Shown here piece by piece: positions 33,885-41,636 of a DNA stretch of 64,000 bases. Source of the stretch: Chloroflexota bacterium (GTDB lineage Bacteria > Chloroflexota > Dormibacteria > Dormibacterales > Dormibacteraceae). The notes beneath the pieces were generated by a model that saw only the letters and a list, made by a program, of their open reading frames with translations, was not told where the DNA came from and made no database searches. Every line of letters begins with the position of its first letter. The first letter of the stretch is position 1. The position numbers and the translations under genes are program-made. Location of the stretch: contig VBGR01000036.1 of NCBI GenBank assembly GCA_005880695.1, positions 1 to 64,000 of the forward strand, in the 5' to 3' direction.

Positions 33885-34500
33885 GGACCAGATTCTATTT
33901 GAGTTGCTCGCCGCCTGGCCGGGCCTTCTCGGGCGCCCTGACCCGGAGCTGGTCGAAGACTCGCTGGTCCTCCTCGATTTCCTGCCTGAATCCGGGCGAG
34001 TCATCGACGTCGGCAGCGGCGGCGGCCTGCCCGGTCTGCCCCTCAAGCTGGCCCGGCCGGCGCTCGACCTGACCTTGCTGGAGGCGAACGGACGCAAGGC
34101 TGCCTTCCTGCAGCAGGTCGTGGCCAGCCTGGCGTTGAGCGGTGTCCTGGTCGTGCGCGCTCGAGCGGAGGCAGCCGGGCGATTGCCGGCGCACCGGGAG
34201 GCCTACGACATCGCGGTGGTCAGAGCACTGGCGCCAATGCCGGTGCTGGCCGAGCTCTGCCTGCCCTTCGTCCGGGTCGGCGGCCGCTTGCTCGCGATGA
34301 AGGCCCACGCGGAAGCCGAGGTCAGGCTTGCGCTGCCGGCGATCGAGAAGCTCGGCGGCCGGCTGCGCGAAGTGGCGCCGGCGCCCTCAGCCGCCAGGTC
34401 GTCGGGGGTCGTGGTGGTCGTCTCGAAGGAGCGATCGACTCCGGCGGAATACCCGCGACGCGCGGGCCTGCCGGCTCGGCGCCCGCTGGCCGGTGGGTAA
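33883..34500 (+). CDS. rsmG: 16S rRNA (guanine-527-N7)-methyltransferase
   Basis: SAM-dependent RsmG (GidB). It has 205 aa, with SAM site VIDVGSGGGLPGLPLKLARP, LLEANGRKAAFLQQV and DIAVVRALAPM. The N-terminal helical segment is shorter than in most RsmG proteins. ATG 33883 shares two bases with the fmdB ATG on the other strand. GATACT at 33866-33871, inside fmdB, is 11 nt upstream, so a leaderless mRNA is likely. It is not next to parA, where rsmG often sits. Confidence 0.85.
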   Translation: MDQILFELLAAWPGLLGRPDPELVEDSLVLLDFLPESGRVIDVGSGGGLPGLPLKLARPALDLTLLEANGRKAAFLQQVVASLALSGVLVVRARAEAAGRLPAHREAYDIAVVRALAPMPVLAELCLPFVRVGGRLLAMKAHAEAEVRLALPAIEKLGGRLREVAPAPSAARSSGVVVVVSKERSTPAEYPRRAGLPARRPLAGG

Positions 34501-34509
34501 GCTTTGACC

Positions 34510-35301
34510 GTGCAGACCCTGACCGAGGATCGCCTCGTGATCGCCGGCCAGCCGCTTCGTTCGCGGCTCTTCCTCGGCACCGGCAAATACCGCAGCGACG
34601 AGGACATGCTGGCGGCGCTTGACGCCTCCGGGGCCGAGCTCGTCACCGTCGCGCTGCGCCGGCTCGACCTGGACGATGCGAGCAAGCGGACGATCCTCGA
34701 CGTCATCGATTGGCGCCGCTATCGCATCCTGCCCAACACGGCCGGCTGTCAGACCGCGGTGGAAGCCATCCGGATCGCTCGCCTGGCCCGCTCCATGGGG
34801 CTCTCCGACTGGGTCAAGCTGGAGGTAATCCCCGACCCGCGCTACTTGCTCCCGGACCCGGAGGAGACGCTGCAGGCCGCACGGGTCCTGGTCAAGGAAG
34901 GCTTTGCGGTCTTGCCGTACATCAACGCCGACCCGGTGCTGGCCCGCAAGCTGGAGGAGATCGGGACCGTGACCGTGATGCCGCTCGGCTCGCCGATCGG
35001 CTCCGGTCAGGGCATCGAGACCGCGTCTCAGATCCGCTTGATCGTGGAGAGCGCCCGGATCCCGGTCGTTGTCGATGCCGGCATCGGCACCGCCTCCGAC
35101 GCCGCCCAAGCCATGGAGATGGGCGCCGATGCGGTCCTGGTCAACAGCGCGGTCGCGGCGGCCGGCCAGCCGGCGCTGATGGCCGAGGCCATTAGCCTTG
35201 GGGTTGAGGCCGGTCGCAAGGCTTTTCTCGCCGGCCGGATGGAGCGCCGTCTGGAGGCAGCGCCGAGCTCACCCAGCGAAGGGATCTCCCGGCGCTCTTA
35301 G
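34510..35301 (+). CDS. thiG: Thiazole synthase
   Basis: Makes the thiazole phosphate of thiamine from DXP, a glycine-derived imine and ThiS thiocarboxylate. It has 263 aa. LFLGTGKYRSDEDM, PNTAGCQTAVEA, KLEVIPDPRYLLPDP (Schiff-base Lys), and PLGSPIGSGQG with VVDAGIGTASDAA are diagnostic. GTG 34510 is preferred; TTG 34504 is two codons upstream. TAAGCT just upstream may be the -10. It heads a thiG-thiE-thiS cluster. Confidence 0.93.
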   Translation: MQTLTEDRLVIAGQPLRSRLFLGTGKYRSDEDMLAALDASGAELVTVALRRLDLDDASKRTILDVIDWRRYRILPNTAGCQTAVEAIRIARLARSMGLSDWVKLEVIPDPRYLLPDPEETLQAARVLVKEGFAVLPYINADPVLARKLEEIGTVTVMPLGSPIGSGQGIETASQIRLIVESARIPVVVDAGIGTASDAAQAMEMGADAVLVNSAVAAAGQPALMAEAISLGVEAGRKAFLAGRMERRLEAAPSSPSEGISRRS

Positions 35302-35315
35302 CCCGGCCGATCATC

Positions 35316-35828
35316 ATGGCGGTGACCGCCGACCTCGCGACGGCCCTGGCAGCCCCGGCCCGAGGCGCTACTCTGGTGCAGCTGCGAGGGCCGAAGCTGC
35401 CCGCGCGCTCTCTGGAGGAGCTCGCGTCGCGACTCGTCGCGGAGTCGCCTGTGCCAGTCGTGATCAGCTCCCGTGTGGACGTCGCGCTGGCGTCGGGGGC
35501 CGCCGGCGTCAACCTGCCAGAGGCAGACTTACCCGTCGCCGAAGCCAGGCGCCTGCTGGGACCGGAGCGCCTCGTCGGCCGCTCCGTCCATTCAGCGGCC
35601 GCAGCGGCCAGCGCGGAAGTGGATGGCGCCGACTACGTGGTGTTCGGGCCGATCTTCGAGACACCCAGCCACCCGTCTCAAGCCGGACTTGGCCTCGACG
35701 AACTCGCGGCCGTGGCAGCCGCCATTTCCGTACCGGTCCTGGCGATCGGCGGCGTCGACCGGGAGCGCGGCCGAGAGTGCCTGGCCGCTGGGGCCGCCGG
35801 GTTCGCCGCCGTCAGGCTCTTCCAGTGA
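35316..35828 (+). CDS. thiE: Thiamine-phosphate synthase (ThiE/TenI fold)
   Basis: A 170-aa TIM-barrel protein. GRSVHSAAAA, DYVVFGPIFETPSHP and VLAIGGVDRERGRECLAAGAAGFAAVRLF are ThiE/TenI signatures. It is short: the first strand lies right at ATG 35316 (MAVTAD), with PII encoded immediately before it, so the true start could be a few codons upstream at ATC 35310. A TenI-like aromatase is possible, but the thiG-thiS neighbours support the thiamine role. Confidence 0.82.
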   Translation: MAVTADLATALAAPARGATLVQLRGPKLPARSLEELASRLVAESPVPVVISSRVDVALASGAAGVNLPEADLPVAEARRLLGPERLVGRSVHSAAAAASAEVDGADYVVFGPIFETPSHPSQAGLGLDELAAVAAAISVPVLAIGGVDRERGRECLAAGAAGFAAVRLFQ

Positions 35829-36043
35829 TCTCAGTCCACGTCAACGGTCGCGACGTCGAGCTGCAGGCACCCACGCCGTTGCTCGACTACCTGCGCGAGC
35901 TGGGCACCGATCCGCGGGCAGTCGCCGTTGAGCTCAATGGCGAGATCCTGGCTCGCGATGACTTCGTGTTCCACGTTTTACAAGCCGGCGACCGGGTCGA
36001 GATCGTGCGCATGGTGGGGGGTGGGCGCCGCAGCCCGGCTTAG
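35825..36043 (+). CDS. thiS: Thiamine sulfur carrier protein with a C-terminal extension
   Basis: A 72-aa ubiquitin-fold sulfur carrier (VHVNGRDVELQAPTPLLDYL, AVAVELNGEILAR, DRVEIVRMVGGG). In ThiS the C-terminal Gly-Gly is normally terminal and is thiocarboxylated. Here GGG (65-67) is followed by RRSPA, so trimming would be needed. GTG 35825 overlaps thiE as GTGA. A parS-like hybrid at 35967-35982 encodes FHVLQ. Confidence 0.85.
   Translation: MISVHVNGRDVELQAPTPLLDYLRELGTDPRAVAVELNGEILARDDFVFHVLQAGDRVEIVRMVGGGRRSPA
35967..35982. repeat. parS-like site 3 (hybrid), inside thiS
   Basis: TGTTCCACGTTTTACA, identical to the copies at 27516 and 58826 and in the same orientation. It lies in the conserved C-terminal half of thiS. 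Confidence 0.72.
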
Positions 36044-37527
36044 GTGTTGAGCACCTCCCTGATGGCGGCCTCCGCCTCACCGACCTCGTCCCAGGGTTCC
36101 CGGCCCTTAGCCGTGACCATGGTCCGCTCATGCCCCTTGCCGGCCAGCAGGACCACGTCACCCGGGCGCGCCAGCTCGATCGCGTGGCGGATGGCAGTGC
36201 GCCGGTCCAGGATGATCTCGTAGTCCTTGCCCGGCGATCGGGCCTCGACGCCGGCCGCGACCTCCCGCGCGATCTCGGCGGGGTCCTCTTCCACCGGGTC
36301 GTCGGTGGTGATGACGAAGAAGTCACTGCCCAGCGCGGCCGCCCGGCCCATCCCCGGCCGGTCGTGGTCGCTCCGGGCGGTGGTGCCAAAGACAGCGATC
36401 AACCGGTTCTCGGTCAGAGGCCTGAGCTCGGCCAGGGCGCTCGCCAGCGATCCGGCCGAGTGCGCGAAGTCGACGTAGACGGCGAAGGGCTGGCCGAGAT
36501 CAACGCGCTGCAAGCGCCCGGGGACCCCGCGAAAGCTGCCGAAGCCTTCAGCTACCCCGGACAGGTCGGCGCCGAGCGCCAGGCAGATCCCGGCCGCGCA
36601 GAGCGCGTTGTAAACATTGAAACGGGCGAGGAGAGGAAGCTGGACCGGCGCTTCGCCGAACGGCGTCGCCAGCTGGAACCGCCAGCCACCAGAAGCCGGT
36701 AGTAGGTCCGCGGCCCGGATGTCCGCGGAGTCGCCGAGAGAGTAGGACCAGCGCCGTTCGATCGGATGCTGCGCCAACGCGTCGTAGCTGGCGTCATCAC
36801 GGTTCAAGACAACAGTCTTGGGAAGACCCTTTGACGCGCTGCTGGAAGTGAGGTCGATCAGCGTTCCTTTTGCAGCGACGTAGTCCTCCCAGGTGGGGTG
36901 ATAGTCGAGGTGGTCACGGCCGATGTAAGTGAAAGCGGCGACGTCGAAATCGCAGGCACCCACACGCTCCTGGACGAGAGCGTGGGAGGTGACTTCGACC
37001 ACGGCATGGGCAAGCCCCTGGTCGACCAGCCGGCGCAGCCAGGCCTGCAGCTCAGGCGCTTCGATCGTCGTCTGGCCGGTGTCGTTGGAGCTGGTCTGGC
37101 CCGCCGCCATGAAAGAGACCGTGCTCATCGCGCCGCAGGGCAGGCCGCAGGCGTCGAGGAGGTGGGCGGCCAGGTGGGTGGTCGTCGTCTTGCCGTCTGT
37201 GCCGGTGACACCGGCCAGCCTCAGGTGCCGCGAAGGCCGGCCGTAGAAGGCCGCCGCCAGCTCGGCAAGGCCCCGGCGGGTCGAGGGCAACCGCAGGGTC
37301 GGTGTGCCCGCTGGGATGCCGCTCAGCCGCTCCACCGCGACGGCCGCGGCGCGGCCTGCCGCCTCGGCCACGAAGGAATGGCCGTCCACGCTGAGGCCGC
37401 GCACAGCCACAAATAGATCTCCGGGTCCGAGATGGCGGGAGTCGTAGGCGAGCCCCGAGATCTCGACGTCCCCGCCCTCCTCGATCACCGCGCCCGGCAC
37501 GGCAGCGGCCAGGTCGGCAAGCTTCAT
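36040..37527 (-). CDS. murE: UDP-MurNAc-tripeptide synthetase (MurE), non-standard substrate motif
   Basis: Adds the third amino acid to the peptidoglycan stem peptide. It has 495 aa from ATG 37527. The P-loop is GVTGTDGKTTTTHLA, with YIGRDHLDYHPTWEDY (carbamylated Lys region nearby) and FAHSAGSL. The substrate-selecting motif, DNPR in meso-diaminopimelate enzymes, reads DDPV here. The Arg that holds the diaminopimelate carboxylate is missing, so lysine, ornithine or another diamino acid is more likely; this is an inference. The 3' end overlaps thiS by 4 nt. Confidence 0.9.
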   Translation of the reverse strand: MKLADLAAAVPGAVIEEGGDVEISGLAYDSRHLGPGDLFVAVRGLSVDGHSFVAEAAGRAAAVAVERLSGIPAGTPTLRLPSTRRGLAELAAAFYGRPSRHLRLAGVTGTDGKTTTTHLAAHLLDACGLPCGAMSTVSFMAAGQTSSNDTGQTTIEAPELQAWLRRLVDQGLAHAVVEVTSHALVQERVGACDFDVAAFTYIGRDHLDYHPTWEDYVAAKGTLIDLTSSSASKGLPKTVVLNRDDASYDALAQHPIERRWSYSLGDSADIRAADLLPASGGWRFQLATPFGEAPVQLPLLARFNVYNALCAAGICLALGADLSGVAEGFGSFRGVPGRLQRVDLGQPFAVYVDFAHSAGSLASALAELRPLTENRLIAVFGTTARSDHDRPGMGRAAALGSDFFVITTDDPVEEDPAEIAREVAAGVEARSPGKDYEIILDRRTAIRHAIELARPGDVVLLAGKGHERTMVTAKGREPWDEVGEAEAAIREVLNT

Positions 37528-37539
37528 CGAAGGCTTCAG

Positions 37540-37545
37540 GATAAT
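37540..37545 (+). promoter_or_regulatory. Candidate -10 box of folP (divergent from murE)
   Basis: GATAAT ends 7 nt before folP GTG 37553, implying a leaderless transcript. On the minus strand the overlapping sequence reads TTATCC, 11 nt before murE ATG, so a shared promoter region is possible. The full gap between the starts is 25 bp. Confidence 0.5.
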
Positions 37546-37552
37546 TCGACGG

Positions 37553-38359
37553 GTGCGGGCGATCCTGGGCAACCGGGAGTTCGAGTGGGGGAGCCGCGTC
37601 TTCCTGATGGGCATCGTCAACACCACTCCCGACTCCTTCAGCGGCGACGGCCTACTCGATCCGAAAGAGGCGATCGAGCGCGGGCTGCGGCTCACCCGCG
37701 AGGGAGCCGACCTGCTCGACGTGGGCGGCGAGTCGACCCGGCCAGGACATCAGCCGATCGCCGCGGCTCAGGAGCTCCGGCGCGTCCTCCCCGTGATCGA
37801 GGCACTTGCCGCCCGGGCTGGTGTCCCGGTCTCGATCGACACCAGCAAGCTCGAGGTCGCCCAAGCGGCGGCGGACGCCGGTGCGCGCGTCATCAACGAC
37901 GTCTGGGGGCTGCGTCAGGAGCCGCGGCTGGCGGAGCTCGCGGCTGAGCGCGAGCTGGGCCTCGTCGTGATGCACAACCAGGCAGGCACTCACTACAACG
38001 ATCTGGTCGGCGAGGTGATCGAGAGCCTGGCCGAAAGTGTCGCTCTGGCAACCCGCGCCGGCGTTGCCCAAGAGCGCGTCATCGTCGACCCGGGAATCGG
38101 TTTCGGTAAGACCTGGGAGCAGAACCTGGTTCTGCTCCGCCGGCTCGGTGAGCTGCAGCGCCTTGGGCAGCCGATCCTGGTCGGCACATCGCGCAAGTCA
38201 TTCATCGGCAAGCTGCTGGATGGCGCGCCGCCTGCCGACCGCCTGGAGGGTACCGCCGCGACGGTCGCAGCTGCGGTGCTGCGGGGTGCTGACGTGGTCC
38301 GGGTCCACGACGTGAAGGAGATGCTCAGTGTCGTCCGCGTCGCCATGGCACTGCGGTGA
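37553..38359 (+). CDS. folP: Dihydropteroate synthase
   Basis: Condenses p-aminobenzoate with dihydropterin pyrophosphate. It has 268 aa from GTG 37553. MGIVNTTPDSFSGDG, LLDVGGESTRPGHQPI, SIDTSKLEVAQAA, INDVWG, DPGIGFGKTWEQNL and GTSRKSFIGKLL are the textbook FolP blocks. It overlaps folK by GTGA. Folate genes in this genome are split between here and 17.8-21.4 kb. Confidence 0.95.
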   Translation: MRAILGNREFEWGSRVFLMGIVNTTPDSFSGDGLLDPKEAIERGLRLTREGADLLDVGGESTRPGHQPIAAAQELRRVLPVIEALAARAGVPVSIDTSKLEVAQAAADAGARVINDVWGLRQEPRLAELAAERELGLVVMHNQAGTHYNDLVGEVIESLAESVALATRAGVAQERVIVDPGIGFGKTWEQNLVLLRRLGELQRLGQPILVGTSRKSFIGKLLDGAPPADRLEGTAATVAAAVLRGADVVRVHDVKEMLSVVRVAMALR

Positions 38360-38766
38360 CGATCGCCTACCTGGGCCTTGGCTCCAACCTGGGGGACCGC
38401 GCTCTCAACCTAAAGCTGGCCAGGACGCAGCTGGAGGCACTCGGGGTCCTTGTAAAACGTTTTACATCGATCGACGAAACGGAACCTTTCGGCGTCACCG
38501 ACCAGCCGGCTTTCCTGAATCAGGTACTGGAGGTCGAGTTTGGCGGGGCCCCTTACGAGCTGCTCGAAATCGCCAGGCAGGTCGAGGCTGCGGTGGGCCG
38601 CACTCCGACCTATCGCTGGGGTCCCCGCGTGATCGACGTCGACATCCTCCTTTTCGGCGACCTGACGCTGACCGAGCCCGACCTCCAGATTCCCCACCCC
38701 GCCCTGCGCGACCGCGCCTTCCTTCGCAAACAGTTAAGCCAGCTGCGGCCCGACATACTGGGGTGA
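38356..38766 (+). CDS. folK: HPPK, 2-amino-4-hydroxy-6-hydroxymethyldihydropteridine diphosphokinase
   Basis: Pyrophosphorylates hydroxymethyl-dihydropterin just before FolP acts. It has 136 aa, with IAYLGLGSNLGDR, TEPFGVTDQPAFLNQV and the metal/ATP motif RWGPRVIDVDILLFGD. It is a little short at the C-terminus. A perfect parS-like palindrome (38451-38466) encodes VKRFT in the strand before the TEPFG motif. It overlaps the next gene by one base (TGATG). Confidence 0.93.
   Translation: MTIAYLGLGSNLGDRALNLKLARTQLEALGVLVKRFTSIDETEPFGVTDQPAFLNQVLEVEFGGAPYELLEIARQVEAAVGRTPTYRWGPRVIDVDILLFGDLTLTEPDLQIPHPALRDRAFLRKQLSQLRPDILG
38451..38466. repeat. parS-like site 4 (perfect palindrome), inside folK
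   Basis: TGTAAAACGTTTTACA, a perfect 16-bp palindrome, identical to 45539-45554 and 50347-50362. Confidence 0.75.
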
Positions 38767-39932
38767 TGAGCGGCAGCCGGCTGCGTGTCGCCTGGCTGGG
38801 TCACAAGTCGGCCACGCTCGGGGGAGGAATGGCCACCTACTCGCGCGAGATCACGGCTGGCCTCCGGCGGAAGGGCCTGCAGGTCACCTTCTTTCATCAC
38901 GGCGACTGGACCGGGCAGCCGCGAGATGGTGCCTCTGCCGATGAGGAGTCGGTCCCGCTCGACTCGATCAGCCTCGTCAAGACCGTCATCCTGTCGACGC
39001 CCCGCGCCAAGCGCAAGCTCGCCGACCGCCTTCGGCGCCACGAATTCGACGTGGTGCACGCGAGCTTCTGGTTCTCGAGCCTGGACTTCGACCTTCCAAA
39101 GCTTTGCCGCGAACTGGGCATCCCCTTCGTGGCCACCTTTCACGTCGCCTTCGACCGCCGGCGCAACGTGGTGGCGCAGGTCTTCAGCGCCGCCTACCGG
39201 CTCTACGCGCCCGCTCTGAAGCAGTGCGACCGCGTGATCGTTTTCGGGGCCGGCCAGCGCGACGTCCTCCTCAAGCTCGGCGTGCCAGCCCAGACGCTGC
39301 TCACGATCCCGAACGGCGTGGACGTCGAGAAGTACTCGCCCGGCCCCTCCGACCGCAAGCGCCGCCTCGGCGCCGAGCGGCTCTTTCTCTTCATGGGCCG
39401 GATCGACGCCGAAAAGAACGTGGACGTCCTGCTGGAAGCGTTCCTGCACGCGGATCCGCCCGCCTCGACGAAGCTCCTGATCATGGGCTCAGGAACAGAA
39501 CGGCGACGCCTGGAGCGTATTTACCGGGACAAGCGCGTCCTCTTCACGGGACACATCGCCGAGGAGTCGGAGCGCATCGCGATCCTGCGGGCGGCCGACG
39601 CCTTCTTCCTGCCCTCGTCGGTCGAAGGCCTCTCCCTCTCGATGCTGGAAGCGATGTCGTGCGGCGTGGCCACCGTTGCCACCGACGTCGGCAGCGACGG
39701 CGAGGCTCTGAGCGGAGCCGGCATCGTGATCGACCCGTCCAAGCTCGCAGTTGAGCTCGAGATGGCCATCCGCCAGCTGCTCGACCTGCCCTTCCTGATC
39801 CCGGAACTGGGCCGCCTGGCGAGGCAGCGCGTGCTGGAACGCTTCTCCCTCGATCGCAACCTGGACGCCTTGATCGCGGTTTACGAAGAGCTGGTTACGA
39901 GCCGGCGGACGGCTACGCCCGTGCGCTCGTGA
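38766..39932 (+). CDS. GT4-family glycosyltransferase
   Basis: A 388-aa retaining glycosyltransferase, GT-B fold. GGGMATYSREITAGLRRKG is the N-terminal acceptor/sugar-nucleotide loop, FVATFHVAF and TIPNGVDVEKYSPG link the domains, and LFMGRIDAEKNVDVLLEAF with PSSVEGLSLSMLEAMSCGVA gives the E-x7-E donor site. The product is probably a cell-surface or membrane lipid glycan. Translationally linked to folK (TGATG). The 3' end overlaps the convergent response regulator by 20 nt. Confidence 0.85.
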   Translation: MSGSRLRVAWLGHKSATLGGGMATYSREITAGLRRKGLQVTFFHHGDWTGQPRDGASADEESVPLDSISLVKTVILSTPRAKRKLADRLRRHEFDVVHASFWFSSLDFDLPKLCRELGIPFVATFHVAFDRRRNVVAQVFSAAYRLYAPALKQCDRVIVFGAGQRDVLLKLGVPAQTLLTIPNGVDVEKYSPGPSDRKRRLGAERLFLFMGRIDAEKNVDVLLEAFLHADPPASTKLLIMGSGTERRRLERIYRDKRVLFTGHIAEESERIAILRAADAFFLPSSVEGLSLSMLEAMSCGVATVATDVGSDGEALSGAGIVIDPSKLAVELEMAIRQLLDLPFLIPELGRLARQRVLERFSLDRNLDALIAVYEELVTSRRTATPVRS

Positions 39933-40683
39933 ACCGGTAGCCGATTCCCGGCACAGCCAGGATGTAGTAGGGCCGCGAAGAGTTCGTTTCGATCTTGCGG
40001 CGCAGGTTCCGGATGTGCACGTCGATGAGACGCGTCTCGATCGGGTACTCGTAACCCCAGACGTGGTTCAAGATCTTCTCGCGGCTCATCACCTTGCCGG
40101 CGTGGCTCGCCAGGTAGGCCAGGAGGTCGAACTCGGTGTGCGTCAGATCGACTTCCTGCCCATCCTTGAAGACACGGCGTTCGTTGATGTCGATGGCAAG
40201 ATCTTTGAACTCGAGCCGGCCCGGACTGCTCTCCTGGGTATCGAGGCGGGCCTTGCGCAGGTGCGCGGCGATCCGCGCCAGCAGCTCCCGGGTCCGCGCC
40301 GGCTTGATCACGTAGTCATCGGCCCCGATCTCGAGACCCACCACGACATCGATCTCCTCGCCGCGGCTGCTCACGATCATCACCGGGACGCGGGCATCCT
40401 GGCGGCGGATGGTGCGGCAGAGGTCGAAGCCAGAACCGTCCGGGAGGACCACATCCAGCACCACCAGGCTCGGCTGCTTCTCGTCGAACTCGCGCAGTCC
40501 GTCCGCGGCGGTCTCCGCTTCGACCACCTGATAGCCGTACTGCTCGCAGCTCTGGCGCAGCTCCTTGCGAAATGAGGTATCGGCGTCGATGAGCAGGATC
40601 CGGCGAGTGACGACCGCCTCGGGTTGCCCTGGCGCCTCCGCTTCCACGAACTGATTGTCCGAGTCGGAGAGCCCGCTCATCAA
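39913..40683 (-). CDS. OmpR/PhoB-family response regulator
   Basis: A 256-aa two-domain regulator. The receiver domain (residues ~27-145) has acidic DAD, phospho-acceptor Asp in LVVLDVVLPDGSG, switch region MIVSSRGE and Lys in VIKPARTRELLARI. The C-terminal winged helix is complete (LTHTEFDLLAYLASHAGKVMS, ETRLIDVHIRNLRRKIE). A non-conserved 25-residue N-terminal tail precedes the receiver. No sensor kinase is adjacent. It follows the FemAB gene with an overlap (ATGA), so it may be expressed with envelope genes. Confidence 0.9.
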   Translation of the reverse strand: MMSGLSDSDNQFVEAEAPGQPEAVVTRRILLIDADTSFRKELRQSCEQYGYQVVEAETAADGLREFDEKQPSLVVLDVVLPDGSGFDLCRTIRRQDARVPVMIVSSRGEEIDVVVGLEIGADDYVIKPARTRELLARIAAHLRKARLDTQESSPGRLEFKDLAIDINERRVFKDGQEVDLTHTEFDLLAYLASHAGKVMSREKILNHVWGYEYPIETRLIDVHIRNLRRKIETNSSRPYYILAVPGIGYRFTSARA

Positions 40684-41636
40684 TCACCCTTGCGAAGTAG
40701 CTTGCCGACGCGGCGGCGAGCGCGCTCGCCAACCTCGGCCACGGCCTGGCGCACCTCGCCAAGGACCAGGTCCCAGCAACCGACGTACTCCACCAGCTCC
40801 CCGCCGAAACCGGATTTGAACTCCCAGAGTCCGTACCAGGGATGGGAGCGGTCGGGACCAGGCGAGACTCCCCAGAGATCGTAGTCACGGCACCCCGCCC
40901 GGAAGGCGCCGGTCAGAGCGGCCCACTTCGTGGCATAAGCCGGCTTCAGTCGGGCATGGCGGCCGTTCGACCCGCTGTAGAGGTCGTAGGCCCGCCCGTC
41001 GTGGTGAGCGACCAGCAGCGCGGAGACCGCCTCACCCTCAAATTGCGCGACGTAGGTGCGCGCGTCCGGCAGGCGGTCGAGGAGGAGTTCGAAATAGGCG
41101 CGGCCGGGTAGGTTGATCCTCTGGCGGGAGGCGCTGGCGGCGGCTTGGCGCTCCATTTCGGCGGCATCACGGCCCTCCACCACGGTGATCCCGCCCCGCT
41201 CCGCCAACCGGATGTTGTAGCGGGTGCCGCGCTTGAAAGTCCCGAGCATCTGGTCCGGTTCAGCCAGCGGCACGATCAGGGTGTGCTGCGGCTGAACGAA
41301 AGGGGCCGGTTGAAAACCAAGCGCGCGCAGCTCGGGACCGCGCTCGACACCCGCTTCCGGCTCCACCCGCAATCGGGCCAGCCGGCGCTCCCGGGCCCAG
41401 CTGACGAGCGCCTTGAGGGCGGCGCCCCCGGCAGCCACCGGCCCCCGCGGCACATAGCCGCGCTCGAGGGGCGGCCGACCCCGGAGCTGCACCGAAGCCA
41501 GGCCCGACTCGCCGAGCCGGACCCGCTCCAGCCGCCAGCCGGCGCGACTCTGTACCTCGCCCCAGGCCCAACTCTGCAAGAGGGGTGCCGGGCTTTGGAG
41601 TTGGGACAACTCGGCGTCCCAGGCGGTTTCACTCAG
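40680..41636 (-). CDS. FemAB-family peptidoglycan interpeptide-bridge transferase (CTG start proposed)
   Basis: FemX/FemAB-type tRNA-dependent aminoacyl transferase acting on lipid II, with two GNAT-like folds, about 318 aa. LLQSWAWGEVQSRAGW and TFKRGTRYNIRLAERGGI are typical, as is the C-terminal YDLWGVSPG with WEFKSGFGGELVEYVG. The first ordinary start (TTG 41609) loses the conserved AWDAEL that normally precedes LQSW. CTG 41636 overlaps the upstream TGA as CTGA and restores it. An interpeptide bridge is consistent with the non-DAP motif in MurE. Confidence 0.82.
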   Translation of the reverse strand: MSETAWDAELSQLQSPAPLLQSWAWGEVQSRAGWRLERVRLGESGLASVQLRGRPPLERGYVPRGPVAAGGAALKALVSWARERRLARLRVEPEAGVERGPELRALGFQPAPFVQPQHTLIVPLAEPDQMLGTFKRGTRYNIRLAERGGITVVEGRDAAEMERQAAASASRQRINLPGRAYFELLLDRLPDARTYVAQFEGEAVSALLVAHHDGRAYDLYSGSNGRHARLKPAYATKWAALTGAFRAGCRDYDLWGVSPGPDRSHPWYGLWEFKSGFGGELVEYVGCWDLVLGEVRQAVAEVGERARRRVGKLLRKGD

